This document shows, piece after piece, positions 1-6,763 of a stretch of 20,470 bases of DNA. The notes under the pieces were generated by a model, which was not told where the DNA came from, did not search any database, and saw only the letters and a program-made list of their open reading frames with translations. Source of the stretch: an uncultured Lachnospiraceae bacterium (lineage in GTDB: Bacteria; Bacillota; Clostridia; Lachnospirales; Lachnospiraceae); the NCBI GenBank assembly GCA_910578405.1, contig CAJTQO010000055.1:1-20470 (forward strand), read 5' to 3'. The translations under genes and the position numbers were made by a program. Within the stretch, counting starts at the first letter, position 1. Every line of letters starts with the position of its first letter.

Positions 1-16
1 GGCTACGTTGATTAAA

Positions 17-286
17 TTTGGCGCAAATATCACGCAAAGTGGGGCGTGCAGATTGAGGGAATGAATTTTCAAACACGCTCTAGCGCTGGCACAAACCATG
101 CAGCCCACAAATCCAATTTCTGTCTGGATGGATTACTAGAGCGTGTTTGAACATTACTTTCTGGCAGATGTGCGTCACAATTTGTGTGAGATTTGCGCCA
201 AAGGAAGGGCGCATCACCTGAATTTGGCGCAAATCTCACACATAGTGGGGCGTGCATTGTGGAGAATATGTTCCAACACGCCCTAT
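17..286. repeat. Three-copy ~67 bp interspersed repeat, middle copy inverted
   Basis: Three related units are visible: unit A at 17-83 (plus orientation), unit B at 136-202 (inverted) and unit C at 223-286 (plus). Read in the same sense, each begins TTTGGCGCAAAT and ends near AACACGCTCTAG or AACACGCCCTAT. A and C also share AGTGGGGCGTGCA in the middle. The B/C homology continues past the unit end into a motif close to AATCCATCCAGACAGAAATT (complement of 114-134; about 17 of 20 match after unit C at 288-308). B and C form a perfect 20-bp inverted repeat (183-202 with 223-242, 20-nt loop), and the ends of A and B also face each other. There is no coding potential and no transposase. It resembles REP- or MITE-like intergenic repeats downstream of a gene. 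The repeat identity is read directly; the class is inference. Confidence 0.8.
183..242. repeat. Perfect 20-bp inverted repeat (hairpin) within the repeat cluster
   Basis: Bases 183-202 and 223-242 are exact reverse complements, separated by 20 nt. As RNA this would form a very stable stem downstream of metY, which ends at 329 on the minus strand. It has no U-tract on either strand, so it is not a canonical intrinsic terminator. It could protect or stall the 3' end of the metY transcript, as REP hairpins do. That role is inference. Confidence 0.7.
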
Positions 287-328
287 GAATCCATCCGAAC
301 AGCAATTACGCTTCCGGCGCCGGATAAA

Positions 329-1639
329 TTAATCCTTCACTGCCCGGAACGCTTCCTCCAAATCCTCTATAATATCATCAATATGCTCCGTGCCAATGGA
401 AAGGCGGATGGTATTGGGCCTAATGCCCTGGTCTGCCAGTTCTTCATCATTCAACTGCGCATGCGTGGTGGAAGCCGGATGGATGACTAACGACTTCACA
501 TCCGCCACATTGGCCAATAAGGAAAACAGCTCCAGGTTATCAATAAAGTCCATGGCTTTCTGCCTGTCCCCCTTAATTTCAAAGGTGAAAATGGAGCCGC
601 CGCCATTGGGGAAATATTTCTTATATAACTGCTGCTGCACGGCATCCGTGGAAACCGAAGGATGATGCACCTTCTCGACCTGTGGATGGCTGTCCAGATA
701 CGCCGCCACCTTCAACGCATTCTCCACATGCCGTTCCACCCGCAAAGACAACGTTTCCAGCCCTTGGAGGAAAATAAAGGCATGGAAAGGAGAAACCGCC
801 GCACCCGTATCCCTAAGCAGAATCGCACGCAGCTTGGCCGCAAACGCTGCCGCGCCTGCCGTTTGGGTAAAGCTGATGCCATGATAGCTTGGATTTGGCT
901 CTGTAAAAGACGGGAATTTCCCGCTGGCCTTCCAGTCAAACTTACCGCCGTCTATAATCACGCCGCCCAGAGTCGTGCCATGTCCTCCAATGAACTTTGT
1001 GGCGGAATGCACCACAATATCCGCGCCATAAGCAATGGGGCGCACCAGATAGGGAGTGGCAAAGGTATTGTCCACCACTAACGGAATCTGATGGGCATGG
1101 GCAATCCCGGCCATTTTTTCAATATCCACCACATCGGAATTCGGGTTTCCCAGCGTTTCAATATGTATGGCTTTTGTATTCTCCCGAATCGCGCCCTCTA
1201 CTTCCTCATAGTTAAAAGGATCCACAAAAGTAGTGGCAATGCCGTAGTCCGCCAGAGTATGCGCCAGCAGGTTGTAAGTCCCGCCATATATATTTTTTGC
1301 CGCCACAATGTGATCCCCTGCCATCGCCAAGTTCTGAATCGTATAGCAGACCGCCGCCGCGCCCGACGCCACGGCCAGCGCCGCCACACCGCCTTCCAAA
1401 GCCGCAATCCGCTTTTCAAACACCTCCTGCGTCGGATTCGTCAGCCTGCCATAAATATTCCCCTCATCGCTCAAATCAAACCTGGCTGCTGCATGTGCGC
1501 AGTTACGGAACACATAGGAAGACGTCTGGTAAATCGGCACCGCCCTGGCGTCCGTCGCCGAATCCGGCTCTTCCTGCCCTACATGCAATTGCAAAGTCTC
1601 AAATTTCAAATCCCTATCCGCATATGTTTTCTTACTCAT
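329..1639 (-). CDS. metY: O-acetylhomoserine sulfhydrylase (aminocarboxypropyltransferase/cysteine synthase)
   Basis: This is a 436-residue PLP enzyme of the Cys/Met metabolism family, at the usual length for MetY. It would make homocysteine from O-acetylhomoserine and sulfide in the cytoplasm and may also act on O-acetylserine. The N-terminal FETLQLHVGQE segment, the GRLTNPT motif (residues 64-70), the cofactor aspartate in VVDNTFATP (D190) and the Schiff-base lysine in HSATKFIGGHGT (K215) are all present. The C-terminal SLVIHPASTTHAQL segment and the IRLSIGTEHIDDIIEDL end are characteristic of the OAH sulfhydrylase branch rather than MetB/MetC. The ATG is preceded by a weak AGAGG site. It is monocistronic, with its own promoter at 1748-1776. 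No S-box or T-box leader was recognised in the ~100-nt 5' UTR. The assignment to the family is firm; the exact sulfur donor is less certain. Confidence 0.93.
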   Translation of the reverse strand: MSKKTYADRDLKFETLQLHVGQEEPDSATDARAVPIYQTSSYVFRNCAHAAARFDLSDEGNIYGRLTNPTQEVFEKRIAALEGGVAALAVASGAAAVCYTIQNLAMAGDHIVAAKNIYGGTYNLLAHTLADYGIATTFVDPFNYEEVEGAIRENTKAIHIETLGNPNSDVVDIEKMAGIAHAHQIPLVVDNTFATPYLVRPIAYGADIVVHSATKFIGGHGTTLGGVIIDGGKFDWKASGKFPSFTEPNPSYHGISFTQTAGAAAFAAKLRAILLRDTGAAVSPFHAFIFLQGLETLSLRVERHVENALKVAAYLDSHPQVEKVHHPSVSTDAVQQQLYKKYFPNGGGSIFTFEIKGDRQKAMDFIDNLELFSLLANVADVKSLVIHPASTTHAQLNDEELADQGIRPNTIRLSIGTEHIDDIIEDLEEAFRAVKD

Positions 1640-1737
1640 CCTAACCTCTTTTCCGCAGATTTCCCTGCAATGTCTTCTGCAAAAAACGCATCGTTACATG
1701 GAAATCCGCCGCTATGCAAATTTCCGTTTTTTCCTAC

Positions 1738-1776
1738 ATCTTAAAATATCTTAAAATAGTTTCAAGGAAAAGTCAA
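1738..1776 (-). promoter_or_regulatory. metY promoter with tandem 10-bp repeat over the -10
   Basis: On the minus strand, -35 TTGACT (1771-1776) and -10 TAAGAT (1748-1753) are separated by 17 bp, a good sigma-A match about 100 bp upstream of the metY start. The 10-mer ATCTTAAAAT occurs twice in exact tandem on the plus strand (1738-1747 and 1748-1757), the second copy covering the -10 box. The tandem could be an operator or simply a second -10; it is not a known motif to me. Confidence 0.6.
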
Positions 1777-1856
1777 ATAAGTCTCCCAAAAAGTATGCCC
1801 TGCCCTACGATTGCACCGTTATTTTTTTCCGTATGGCTTTTATTCCAAAATATACC

Positions 1857-1885
1857 TTGACAACCAATCCCACTGGAGATAAAAT
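1857..1885 (+). promoter_or_regulatory. Strong sigma-A promoter of the CAP-domain gene
   Basis: A consensus -35 TTGACA (1857-1862), a 17-bp spacer and -10 TAAAAT (1880-1885) lie about 50 bp upstream of the ATG at 1939. An AAGGAGG ribosome site (1926-1932) follows with a 6-nt spacing. Near-consensus boxes suggest high constitutive expression. Confidence 0.75.
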
Positions 1886-1938
1886 GAAATTTGTATAAAC
1901 ATGGATGAAATAAAAATCATTGCTTAAGGAGGAAAAAG

Positions 1939-3633
1939 ATGAAATCCATAATGAAAAAAGCATGTGCGTTACTTATGGCTCCCATGCTTGTCTTTAGCGC
2001 CACATCCTTAAAGGCGTCTGCAGCGGAAAATACGACGAATATCAAAATAACCGTAGATTTTGGGCAGGCAGAAGCGCGCGCCATCGCCGATATGGTGAAT
2101 GAATTCCGCGCCAGCGACATCGCCTGGTACTGGAATTCTGACAATGCCACCAAGACGGAATTGCAGGGACAGCTAGGCTCCCTGACCTATGACGCGACCC
2201 TGGAGAAAGTGGCTATGCAGCGGGCTGCGGAGCTTGCATTGGGCTATAGCCATACAAGGGTAAACGGGACAAGCTGCTCCACTGCATTTAGTGAATTTGG
2301 ATATTCCGGTTATACGCATGGCGAAAATATTGCAGCCGGATATGGCAGCGCAGAAACTGTCTTTTTAGGCTGGCGGGAAGACGAAGACGACTACAATGGC
2401 CAGGGACACCGGAGAAATATGCTGAATGAAAACTTTACGGCTATCGGAATGGGCCATGTCTATTATAACGGCACCCATTACTGGGCCATGGAATTAGGCG
2501 TTGTCGATTCCGCAGGCGATACCGGGATAGATGGGACCAAAGATATGACGGTAGAGACAAAAAATGACTACATTGCCGCCCTTTCCACGGCGGAAAACGC
2601 CACGGTTGCCGTAGGAAGCCAGGCAGACCTGCCGGAAGTAAATGCAACCATTGAGTACGATGACACATGGACGCAGGTTGGCCAAGGGGCTCCTTCCGGC
2701 TCTGTCATAAATCCGAACTGGTCTGTAGGCGATTCTTCCATCGCCACCATATCCGACGGAAAAGTCACCGGACAGGCAGCCGGCTCTACCACCCTTACCG
2801 TAACGGTAGGCAGCCACAGCGCCACGACTGCCCTGGAAGTGACTGCAGAGGGCGATGGGGATAACAATGAGCCCGAAAACCCGGACAATAAACCGGGTAC
2901 GGTCGATAACAACGGCTCGGGCGACGGCGACAACAATGGCTCCGATAATCCGGACAACAAACCGGGAACGGACGATAACAACGACACGTCAAATCCGGAC
3001 GATGACACTGCTTCCGGCAACACACCATCCGACGACGATAACAATAATAACAACGGCGGCAATGACAACAACGATAAGGATAAGGAAGATTCTTCCGATG
3101 AAAGCCAGGATGATGGCAGTTTAGCGGCCAACGCCGTTCCGTCCATCGTTGTTCCTGTGACAAGCGTTGTTGGAAATGTGAAGACATCCACCGAAGGCAT
3201 CTATCTTGCAACAAGCTGCAAAGGCACGGTTGTCTCCACACCCAAAGCCGATATCGCCAAAAATTACGCCCTGGCAACTAACGAAAAACCTTACAACAAG
3301 TTCTACAATTTTGATCCCAAAAAGAGCGCGTTGGCAAAAAATACCATTGATTCGGCAGCCGCTGAATTAAAAGCCACCGTTGGCCCTATGCTCAACATTG
3401 AACTTGGTAAAATGGCGGGTGGGAAATATACCCTCCTTCCTTCCAATGGTTCCGCCATCCGGCTGATTCTTGGCATACCGAAGAACTTTGCACAGTCTGA
3501 CAAGACTTTCGCTATAATCTGCGTACGTGAAGGCGGCGCATTCACTGTATTGAAAGACCTGGACAATGATCCGAATACCATTACTTTTGATACAACAGGC
3601 GGCGCTGGCGTTTACGCTATTATAAAGTATTAA
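1939..3633 (+). CDS. Secreted CAP (SCP/PR1) domain protein with Ig-like domain
   Basis: This 564-residue exported protein starts with a signal peptide (about 1-28, cleavage near KASA-AENT). A CAP/SCP domain spans about 45-190, with the family hallmarks SHTR (H105), HGEN (E129), GHRRNML (H157) and HYWAMELG. A bacterial Ig-like (Big_2 type) domain follows at about 220-303 (SSIATISDGKVTGQAAGSTTLTV). An Asp/Asn/Gly-rich linker (about 305-393) contains two copies of NPDNKPGT. A C-terminal beta-rich domain of unknown function (about 415-564) ends the protein. No LPXTG, membrane anchor or choline-binding repeats are visible, so it is probably released or held non-covalently. CAP proteins in bacteria have no settled biochemical role. 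The start is supported by AAGGAGG and a consensus promoter; the gene is a single transcription unit. Confidence 0.85.
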   Translation: MKSIMKKACALLMAPMLVFSATSLKASAAENTTNIKITVDFGQAEARAIADMVNEFRASDIAWYWNSDNATKTELQGQLGSLTYDATLEKVAMQRAAELALGYSHTRVNGTSCSTAFSEFGYSGYTHGENIAAGYGSAETVFLGWREDEDDYNGQGHRRNMLNENFTAIGMGHVYYNGTHYWAMELGVVDSAGDTGIDGTKDMTVETKNDYIAALSTAENATVAVGSQADLPEVNATIEYDDTWTQVGQGAPSGSVINPNWSVGDSSIATISDGKVTGQAAGSTTLTVTVGSHSATTALEVTAEGDGDNNEPENPDNKPGTVDNNGSGDGDNNGSDNPDNKPGTDDNNDTSNPDDDTASGNTPSDDDNNNNNGGNDNNDKDKEDSSDESQDDGSLAANAVPSIVVPVTSVVGNVKTSTEGIYLATSCKGTVVSTPKADIAKNYALATNEKPYNKFYNFDPKKSALAKNTIDSAAAELKATVGPMLNIELGKMAGGKYTLLPSNGSAIRLILGIPKNFAQSDKTFAIICVREGGAFTVLKDLDNDPNTITFDTTGGAGVYAIIKY

Positions 3634-3699
3634 AATGAAACATAAAAAACAGCACATGGGGTTTCTTTTCCTTGAAAAGGAACCTGCGCTGCCATAGCC

Positions 3700-3742
3700 A
3701 AAAGGCGCAAAGATATGGAGTTTTCCTATCTTTGCGCCTTTT
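3700..3742. terminator. Bidirectional intrinsic terminator between convergent genes
   Basis: A perfect 16-bp stem (3700-3715 with 3727-3742) has an 11-nt loop, and A and T runs at its ends give a short U-tract on both strands. It lies between the stop of the CAP gene (plus) and the stop of the DUF4317 gene (minus), so it can end both transcripts. Confidence 0.85.
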
Positions 3743-3770
3743 GCATCACTGCAATCCCCCTTTTCACCTC

Positions 3771-4391
3771 CTATATCACCTCCAGGATATTTGTATGCCA
3801 ACCCCCATCCTTTGCCTGGAACACATTCATCCTGCCGTCATCGCCGCTCCTGTCCTTAAAAGCCGGGAAAAGAAAGCCACACTCCGGTTCCCCCGGTTCG
3901 TAATCCCCGCTCACCGGACAGACAACGCAAATCAGAAAAGAATACACTTCCTCCGATTCCCAAAGACTTTCCTTATCCTTCGCCTTCAACGGCACATCAT
4001 AACTGCCATAAAAAAAGTAAATGGCATAGGAACCGCCAGACCGGTACTTTTCCCCAAACATTTCATAAAAAGCATCCAGCATGGCGTCATTTTTCAATCC
4101 GCATTCCTTCAACGCCATTAACAACTGCCACGTGCTTCCCGGCTTTTTGTCCGCCTCGCGGAAAACATATTCCTGCAGCTCCGTATTCGTATCCGAAAAC
4201 GGAACGGCCTTCGCAATGTCCAGATTCCGTTGCTGGTCTTTTGACGACAGCTTCTGGAAATGCTTATTAAACGTTCCGTCCACGAACCCGTCTTCATCCA
4301 GATATGCCCCTGCAATCCTGCTGAAACAGTTGCGTTTCAGCGTCATGCGCCTGGTTAGCTCCAGCATATCTTCCCGGTTGATTTTTCCCAT
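3771..4391 (-). CDS. Short DUF4317-family protein
   Basis: This protein of 206 residues resembles the N-terminal half of DUF4317 proteins of Clostridia. Similar points are the N-terminal helix with INREDMLELTRRMT, CFSRIAGAYLDEDG (22-35), LLMALKECGLKNDAMLDAFYE (90-110), a YDVPLKAKD strand (131-139), SEEVYSFLICVVCPV (146-160) and GFLFPAFKDRS (172-182). From memory, family members are near 400 residues, so this copy lacks the C-terminal half. A terminator follows about 30 bp after the stop, with no remnant visible, suggesting an established short form rather than a fresh truncation. The start at 4391 is chosen for its AAGGAG site; an upstream in-frame ATG at 4457 has no comparable site. The function of the family is unknown. 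It has no signal peptide or membrane segment. Confidence 0.75.
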   Translation of the reverse strand: MGKINREDMLELTRRMTLKRNCFSRIAGAYLDEDGFVDGTFNKHFQKLSSKDQQRNLDIAKAVPFSDTNTELQEYVFREADKKPGSTWQLLMALKECGLKNDAMLDAFYEMFGEKYRSGGSYAIYFFYGSYDVPLKAKDKESLWESEEVYSFLICVVCPVSGDYEPGEPECGFLFPAFKDRSGDDGRMNVFQAKDGGWHTNILEVI

Positions 4392-4546
4392 ATTTTCCGT
4401 TCTCCTTCCTGTTATGAAACTTCCGCCGCCACAAACCAATCCCCAAATGCCCCCCATTCCTTTGGCCAGCTCCGCCAGGCCGCTTAAAACGGAGCCATTC
4501 CATCCGCCCTTCTTCCCTTGCTATGTATTTGATACAAGATGCCCAG

Positions 4547-4575
4547 TTTATAATTTCTTCCATATTTTTAAGCAA
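4547..4575 (-). promoter_or_regulatory. Promoter of the DUF4317 gene
   Basis: On the minus strand, -35 TTGCTT (4570-4575), a 17-bp spacer and -10 TATAAA (4547-4552) lie about 155 bp upstream of the start at 4391. The rest of 4392-4718 shows no other convincing feature apart from a possible plus-strand -10 TATAAT at 4616-4621 that might serve the small ORF at 4719. Confidence 0.5.
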
Positions 4576-4718
4576 TCCTTAAGGGAATGAACACACCTGA
4601 TTCATAATTCCCGCATATAATACACATAATGGTTAAAGAACCCGGTCAGCGGCAGTTACGGCTTTCCGGTTCATTTAACGCTTAACTTATAACGGCTTAA
4701 AAAGGAGGTGGACAATAC

Positions 4719-4889
4719 ATGCAACAGAAAAAAATGCCGAAAAAAGTATCTATGGCAGAAATCGTCCCCAAAAGCAAATCCATAAACTGGTCCAGCTATT
4801 CCCGCCTGCATGATTCCTTCCTGGAGGAACTGTCCTATGGAAAACGGAAGTTCTGCGGCGCCGATGTCTGGCAGTTAAACTATATATAG
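4719..4889 (+). CDS. Small 56-residue basic protein, unknown
   Basis: An ATG at 4719 opens a 56-codon frame ending in TAG at 4889, preceded by AAGGAGGTG (4702-4710), a near-perfect Shine-Dalgarno at good spacing. The peptide begins MQQKKMPKKVSMAEIVPK and ends GADVWQLNYI. It is Lys-rich at the N-terminus, with two Trp (residues 24 and 51) and one Cys (46), and no signal peptide or membrane helix. It is the only plus-strand gene between two minus-strand genes. A TATAAT at 4616-4621 may be its -10, but no good -35 is seen. I do not recognise the family. The ribosome site and clean codons make translation likely. It could be a regulator or toxin/antitoxin component, but nothing specific shows that. 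Confidence 0.6.
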   Translation: MQQKKMPKKVSMAEIVPKSKSINWSSYSRLHDSFLEELSYGKRKFCGADVWQLNYI

Positions 4890-4975
4890 CCTGCTGCCTT
4901 CCGGCTCTTCCCTTTGCCTCATCATACCATATCCCCTATCTTTCCTCAACCACAAAGGGAAGCAGCTTCAAAATC

Positions 4976-4998
4976 CCGTCCGGACACGCTCTGGACGG
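4976..4998 (-). terminator. Possible terminator after the MATE gene
   Basis: On the minus strand a 6-bp GC stem CCGTCC...GGACGG (4993-4998 with 4976-4981, 11-nt loop) is followed by GATTTTG, only a short U-stretch. It lies 38 bp past the MATE stop. A longer 10-bp inverted repeat (4907-4916 with 4953-4962, CTTCCCTTTG) further downstream could serve instead. Neither is a strong canonical terminator. Confidence 0.35.
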
Positions 4999-5035
4999 CA
5001 ATGGGCTGCAAAGGAGCCGCCAGCCGCTATACCGG

Positions 5036-6370
5036 CTATCTCCCATCCCTTACCGCCTTGCGATAAATCAAATAGGAAACGGCCCCTGCCACAAATTCCG
5101 TAAAACAAAAGGCATACCAAACCCCTTCCGCCCCCATTATACGGCTAAACAGAACGGCCGCCGGAAGAATCAGCGCCACATACCTTGCCAGGGAAATATA
5201 CAGGGACGGCGTGCCTTTTCCCAAACCCTCCAACGCCCCGGAGCAAGTGACGGAAACAGCCGATACCGGGAACCCAAGGCTAATTGCCTCAAGCGCGGCA
5301 ATCCCTATCTGTATAGTCTGCGCATTGCTTGTAAACAGCCCAATCAGTCTTTCCGGAATTGCCCATGACAACGCTGTCCCAACTAACATCACCCCTGTTG
5401 TGAGTTTCAACGTTGTCCTGAAAATCCCTTCCACACGTTCCTTTTCCCCTGCGCCGTAGTTATAGCCGATAATCGGCCGTATTCCTTGGATAATCCCGTT
5501 TGCCGTCAAATAGATAAACGTCTGCAGCTTATAATAAGCCCCCAGGACAAGCACGTATTTTTCTGAAAATCCTGCCAATATCCCATTTAATACGGAAATC
5601 TGCAGGGAGGGCAGCGCCAAGTTTAACGTCGCCGGAACGCCTACCGCATACAACTTCCCAGCCACTGCTCTCTCCGGCCGCAAATACTTCCTTTGGAATT
5701 TAACCGGCAGTGGCCTATAAATATAAGCCAATATGTACACAAACAACGTCACGCTCTGTCCAATCCCCGTTGCATAGGCTGCGCCTGCAATTCCCATCCG
5801 CGGAAATGCCCACAGCCCAAAAATCATTAACGGATCCAATACAATATTCGTAATAAACCCACACATCATGCTAAACATGGTCACTTTCATATTCCCCACC
5901 GCCTGAAAAAGCTTTTCAAAGGACAGCCCTAACGCAATTATGGCTGAAAACAGAAAGGCCCGGTTAGAATACTGCAGCGCCAGTTCCAACACTTCCCCTT
6001 CCGCCGAAAATGCTTTCAGGAAAGCAGGCATAATCCCAATGGACAGCGCCATCAGCGCCAGTCCATGCAAAAAATTTAGAAAAGTCCCCTGCGTAGCCGC
6101 CTGACTGGCCCGTTCCCCGTCTCCGGCTCCGAGGAAAAACGCCACCACCGCATTAATCCCAATCCCAAACCCAATCGCCGCCGCATTAATCAGATTCTGC
6201 ACCGGAAAAACAAGAGACAATGCCGTCATCGCATCCTCGCTCAGCCTGGCCACAAAGTAACTGTCCACAATATTATACAGCGAATTCACCGCCATGGAAA
6301 TTACCATCGGCAGGGACATCGACAACACCAACGGCAATATTTTTCTTTCTTTCATAAAAGTCTGTTCCAT
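5036..6370 (-). CDS. MATE family efflux transporter
   Basis: This is a polytopic membrane protein of about 444 residues, with roughly twelve hydrophobic segments arranged as two related six-helix halves. It has the MATE signature near the N-terminus (MVISMAVNSLYNIVDSYFVARL; AIGFGIGINAVVAFFLGAGD) and the matching second-half segment (LTANGIIQGIRPIIGYNYGAGE). MATE proteins export cationic drugs or metabolites by coupling to H+ or Na+; the substrate cannot be read from sequence. Two consecutive ATGs occur at 6373 and 6370. The AGGAGG site sits only 2-3 nt from the first, so the second is preferred. The gene is alone, with a long leader carrying its own promoter and a terminator hairpin (see 6594-6630). 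Confidence 0.9.
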   Translation of the reverse strand: MEQTFMKERKILPLVLSMSLPMVISMAVNSLYNIVDSYFVARLSEDAMTALSLVFPVQNLINAAAIGFGIGINAVVAFFLGAGDGERASQAATQGTFLNFLHGLALMALSIGIMPAFLKAFSAEGEVLELALQYSNRAFLFSAIIALGLSFEKLFQAVGNMKVTMFSMMCGFITNIVLDPLMIFGLWAFPRMGIAGAAYATGIGQSVTLFVYILAYIYRPLPVKFQRKYLRPERAVAGKLYAVGVPATLNLALPSLQISVLNGILAGFSEKYVLVLGAYYKLQTFIYLTANGIIQGIRPIIGYNYGAGEKERVEGIFRTTLKLTTGVMLVGTALSWAIPERLIGLFTSNAQTIQIGIAALEAISLGFPVSAVSVTCSGALEGLGKGTPSLYISLARYVALILPAAVLFSRIMGAEGVWYAFCFTEFVAGAVSYLIYRKAVRDGR

Positions 6371-6593
6371 CATTTCCTCCTATTCCATTTCTTCGTCTGC
6401 CCCATCCATGCCCCTCCCATAGAAGCATTTCCGGATATTTCCCAGCCTGAATCCTTCCCGGCATTCCTTGGACACATTCCCATGCGCTGACACGTTTACC
6501 TTTCGTCAAATGAGTTGCCTGAATTTCTCACTCAACAATGCCACCGCATCGCCTCGTTTCGCCGCCTTACAGACTGAAAATGATTTTAGCGCG

Positions 6594-6630
6594 CAAAAAA
6601 ACCACATAACTGTGTTTCACAATTATGTGG
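6594..6630 (-). terminator. Intrinsic terminator upstream of MATE, downstream of the anti-sigma gene
   Basis: On the minus strand a 13-bp stem with one mismatch (CCACATAA...TTATGTGG, 6602-6630, 3-nt loop) is followed directly by seven U residues (complement of 6595-6601). It terminates the sigma/anti-sigma operon ending at 6764. It also lies about 50 nt downstream of the putative MATE start site, so it may act as an attenuator. Confidence 0.85.
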
Positions 6631-6662
6631 CGAAAAAAAGATTTCTCTTGAAAAAATCCACT

Positions 6663-6713
6663 CCTGTACAGGTTTTATGGACTAATTATTGCATATCCAA
6701 GAAAAATTGTCAA
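6663..6713 (-). promoter_or_regulatory. Strong minus-strand promoter with palindrome, likely for MATE
   Basis: The minus strand has consensus -35 TTGACA (6708-6713), a 17-bp spacer and -10 AATAAT (6685-6690) preceded by TGC (extended -10). Transcription would start near 6678, reading towards the MATE gene at 6370. The palindrome CCTGTACAGG (6663-6672) lies just downstream of the start site and looks like a repressor operator. The terminator at 6594-6630 lies between this promoter and the gene. Confidence 0.65.
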
Positions 6714-6763
6714 TCCCCTGACATATTTTTTTCCGTGTTCCAGTTGAATCTTCCCTATTTTCC

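Noticed and set aside
17..286. Possible CRISPR-like array because of spaced repeats
   Set aside because: Units are ~67 bp, one is inverted, spacing is irregular, copies are imperfect, and no cas gene is present.
69..490. ORFs of 78 and 115 codons over the repeat cluster
   Set aside because: They run through the repeats, or antisense to metY, with no ribosome site and no family resemblance.
329..1639. Assignment of metY as cystathionine gamma-synthase or gamma-lyase
   Set aside because: Length near 436 residues and the C-terminal SLVIHPASTTHAQL segment fit the OAH sulfhydrylase branch better.
2568..3200. Long Ser/Leu/Pro-rich minus-strand ORF opposite the CAP gene
   Set aside because: It is the complement of Asp/Asn/Gly codons of the linker; composition is an artefact and there is no start signal.
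4294..4575. 93-codon minus-strand frame overlapping the DUF4317 start
   Set aside because: Its start lies in the predicted promoter -35, it lacks a well-spaced ribosome site, and it overlaps a better-supported gene in another frame.
4907..4962. Inverted repeat CTTCCCTTTG/CAAAGGGAAG as an attachment site or mobile element end
   Set aside because: No recombinase, target duplication or second copy is nearby; the long loop gives a weak hairpin only.
6273..6509. Possible leader peptide ORF (TTG start) before MATE
   Set aside because: It overlaps the MATE start in another frame and has no clear ribosome site or attenuator-type codon run.
6374..6680. Known riboswitch in the MATE leader (guanidine, c-di-GMP, TPP, SAM, cobalamin checked by eye)
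   Set aside because: None of the conserved core motifs I know for these classes was found; only the terminator hairpin is clear.
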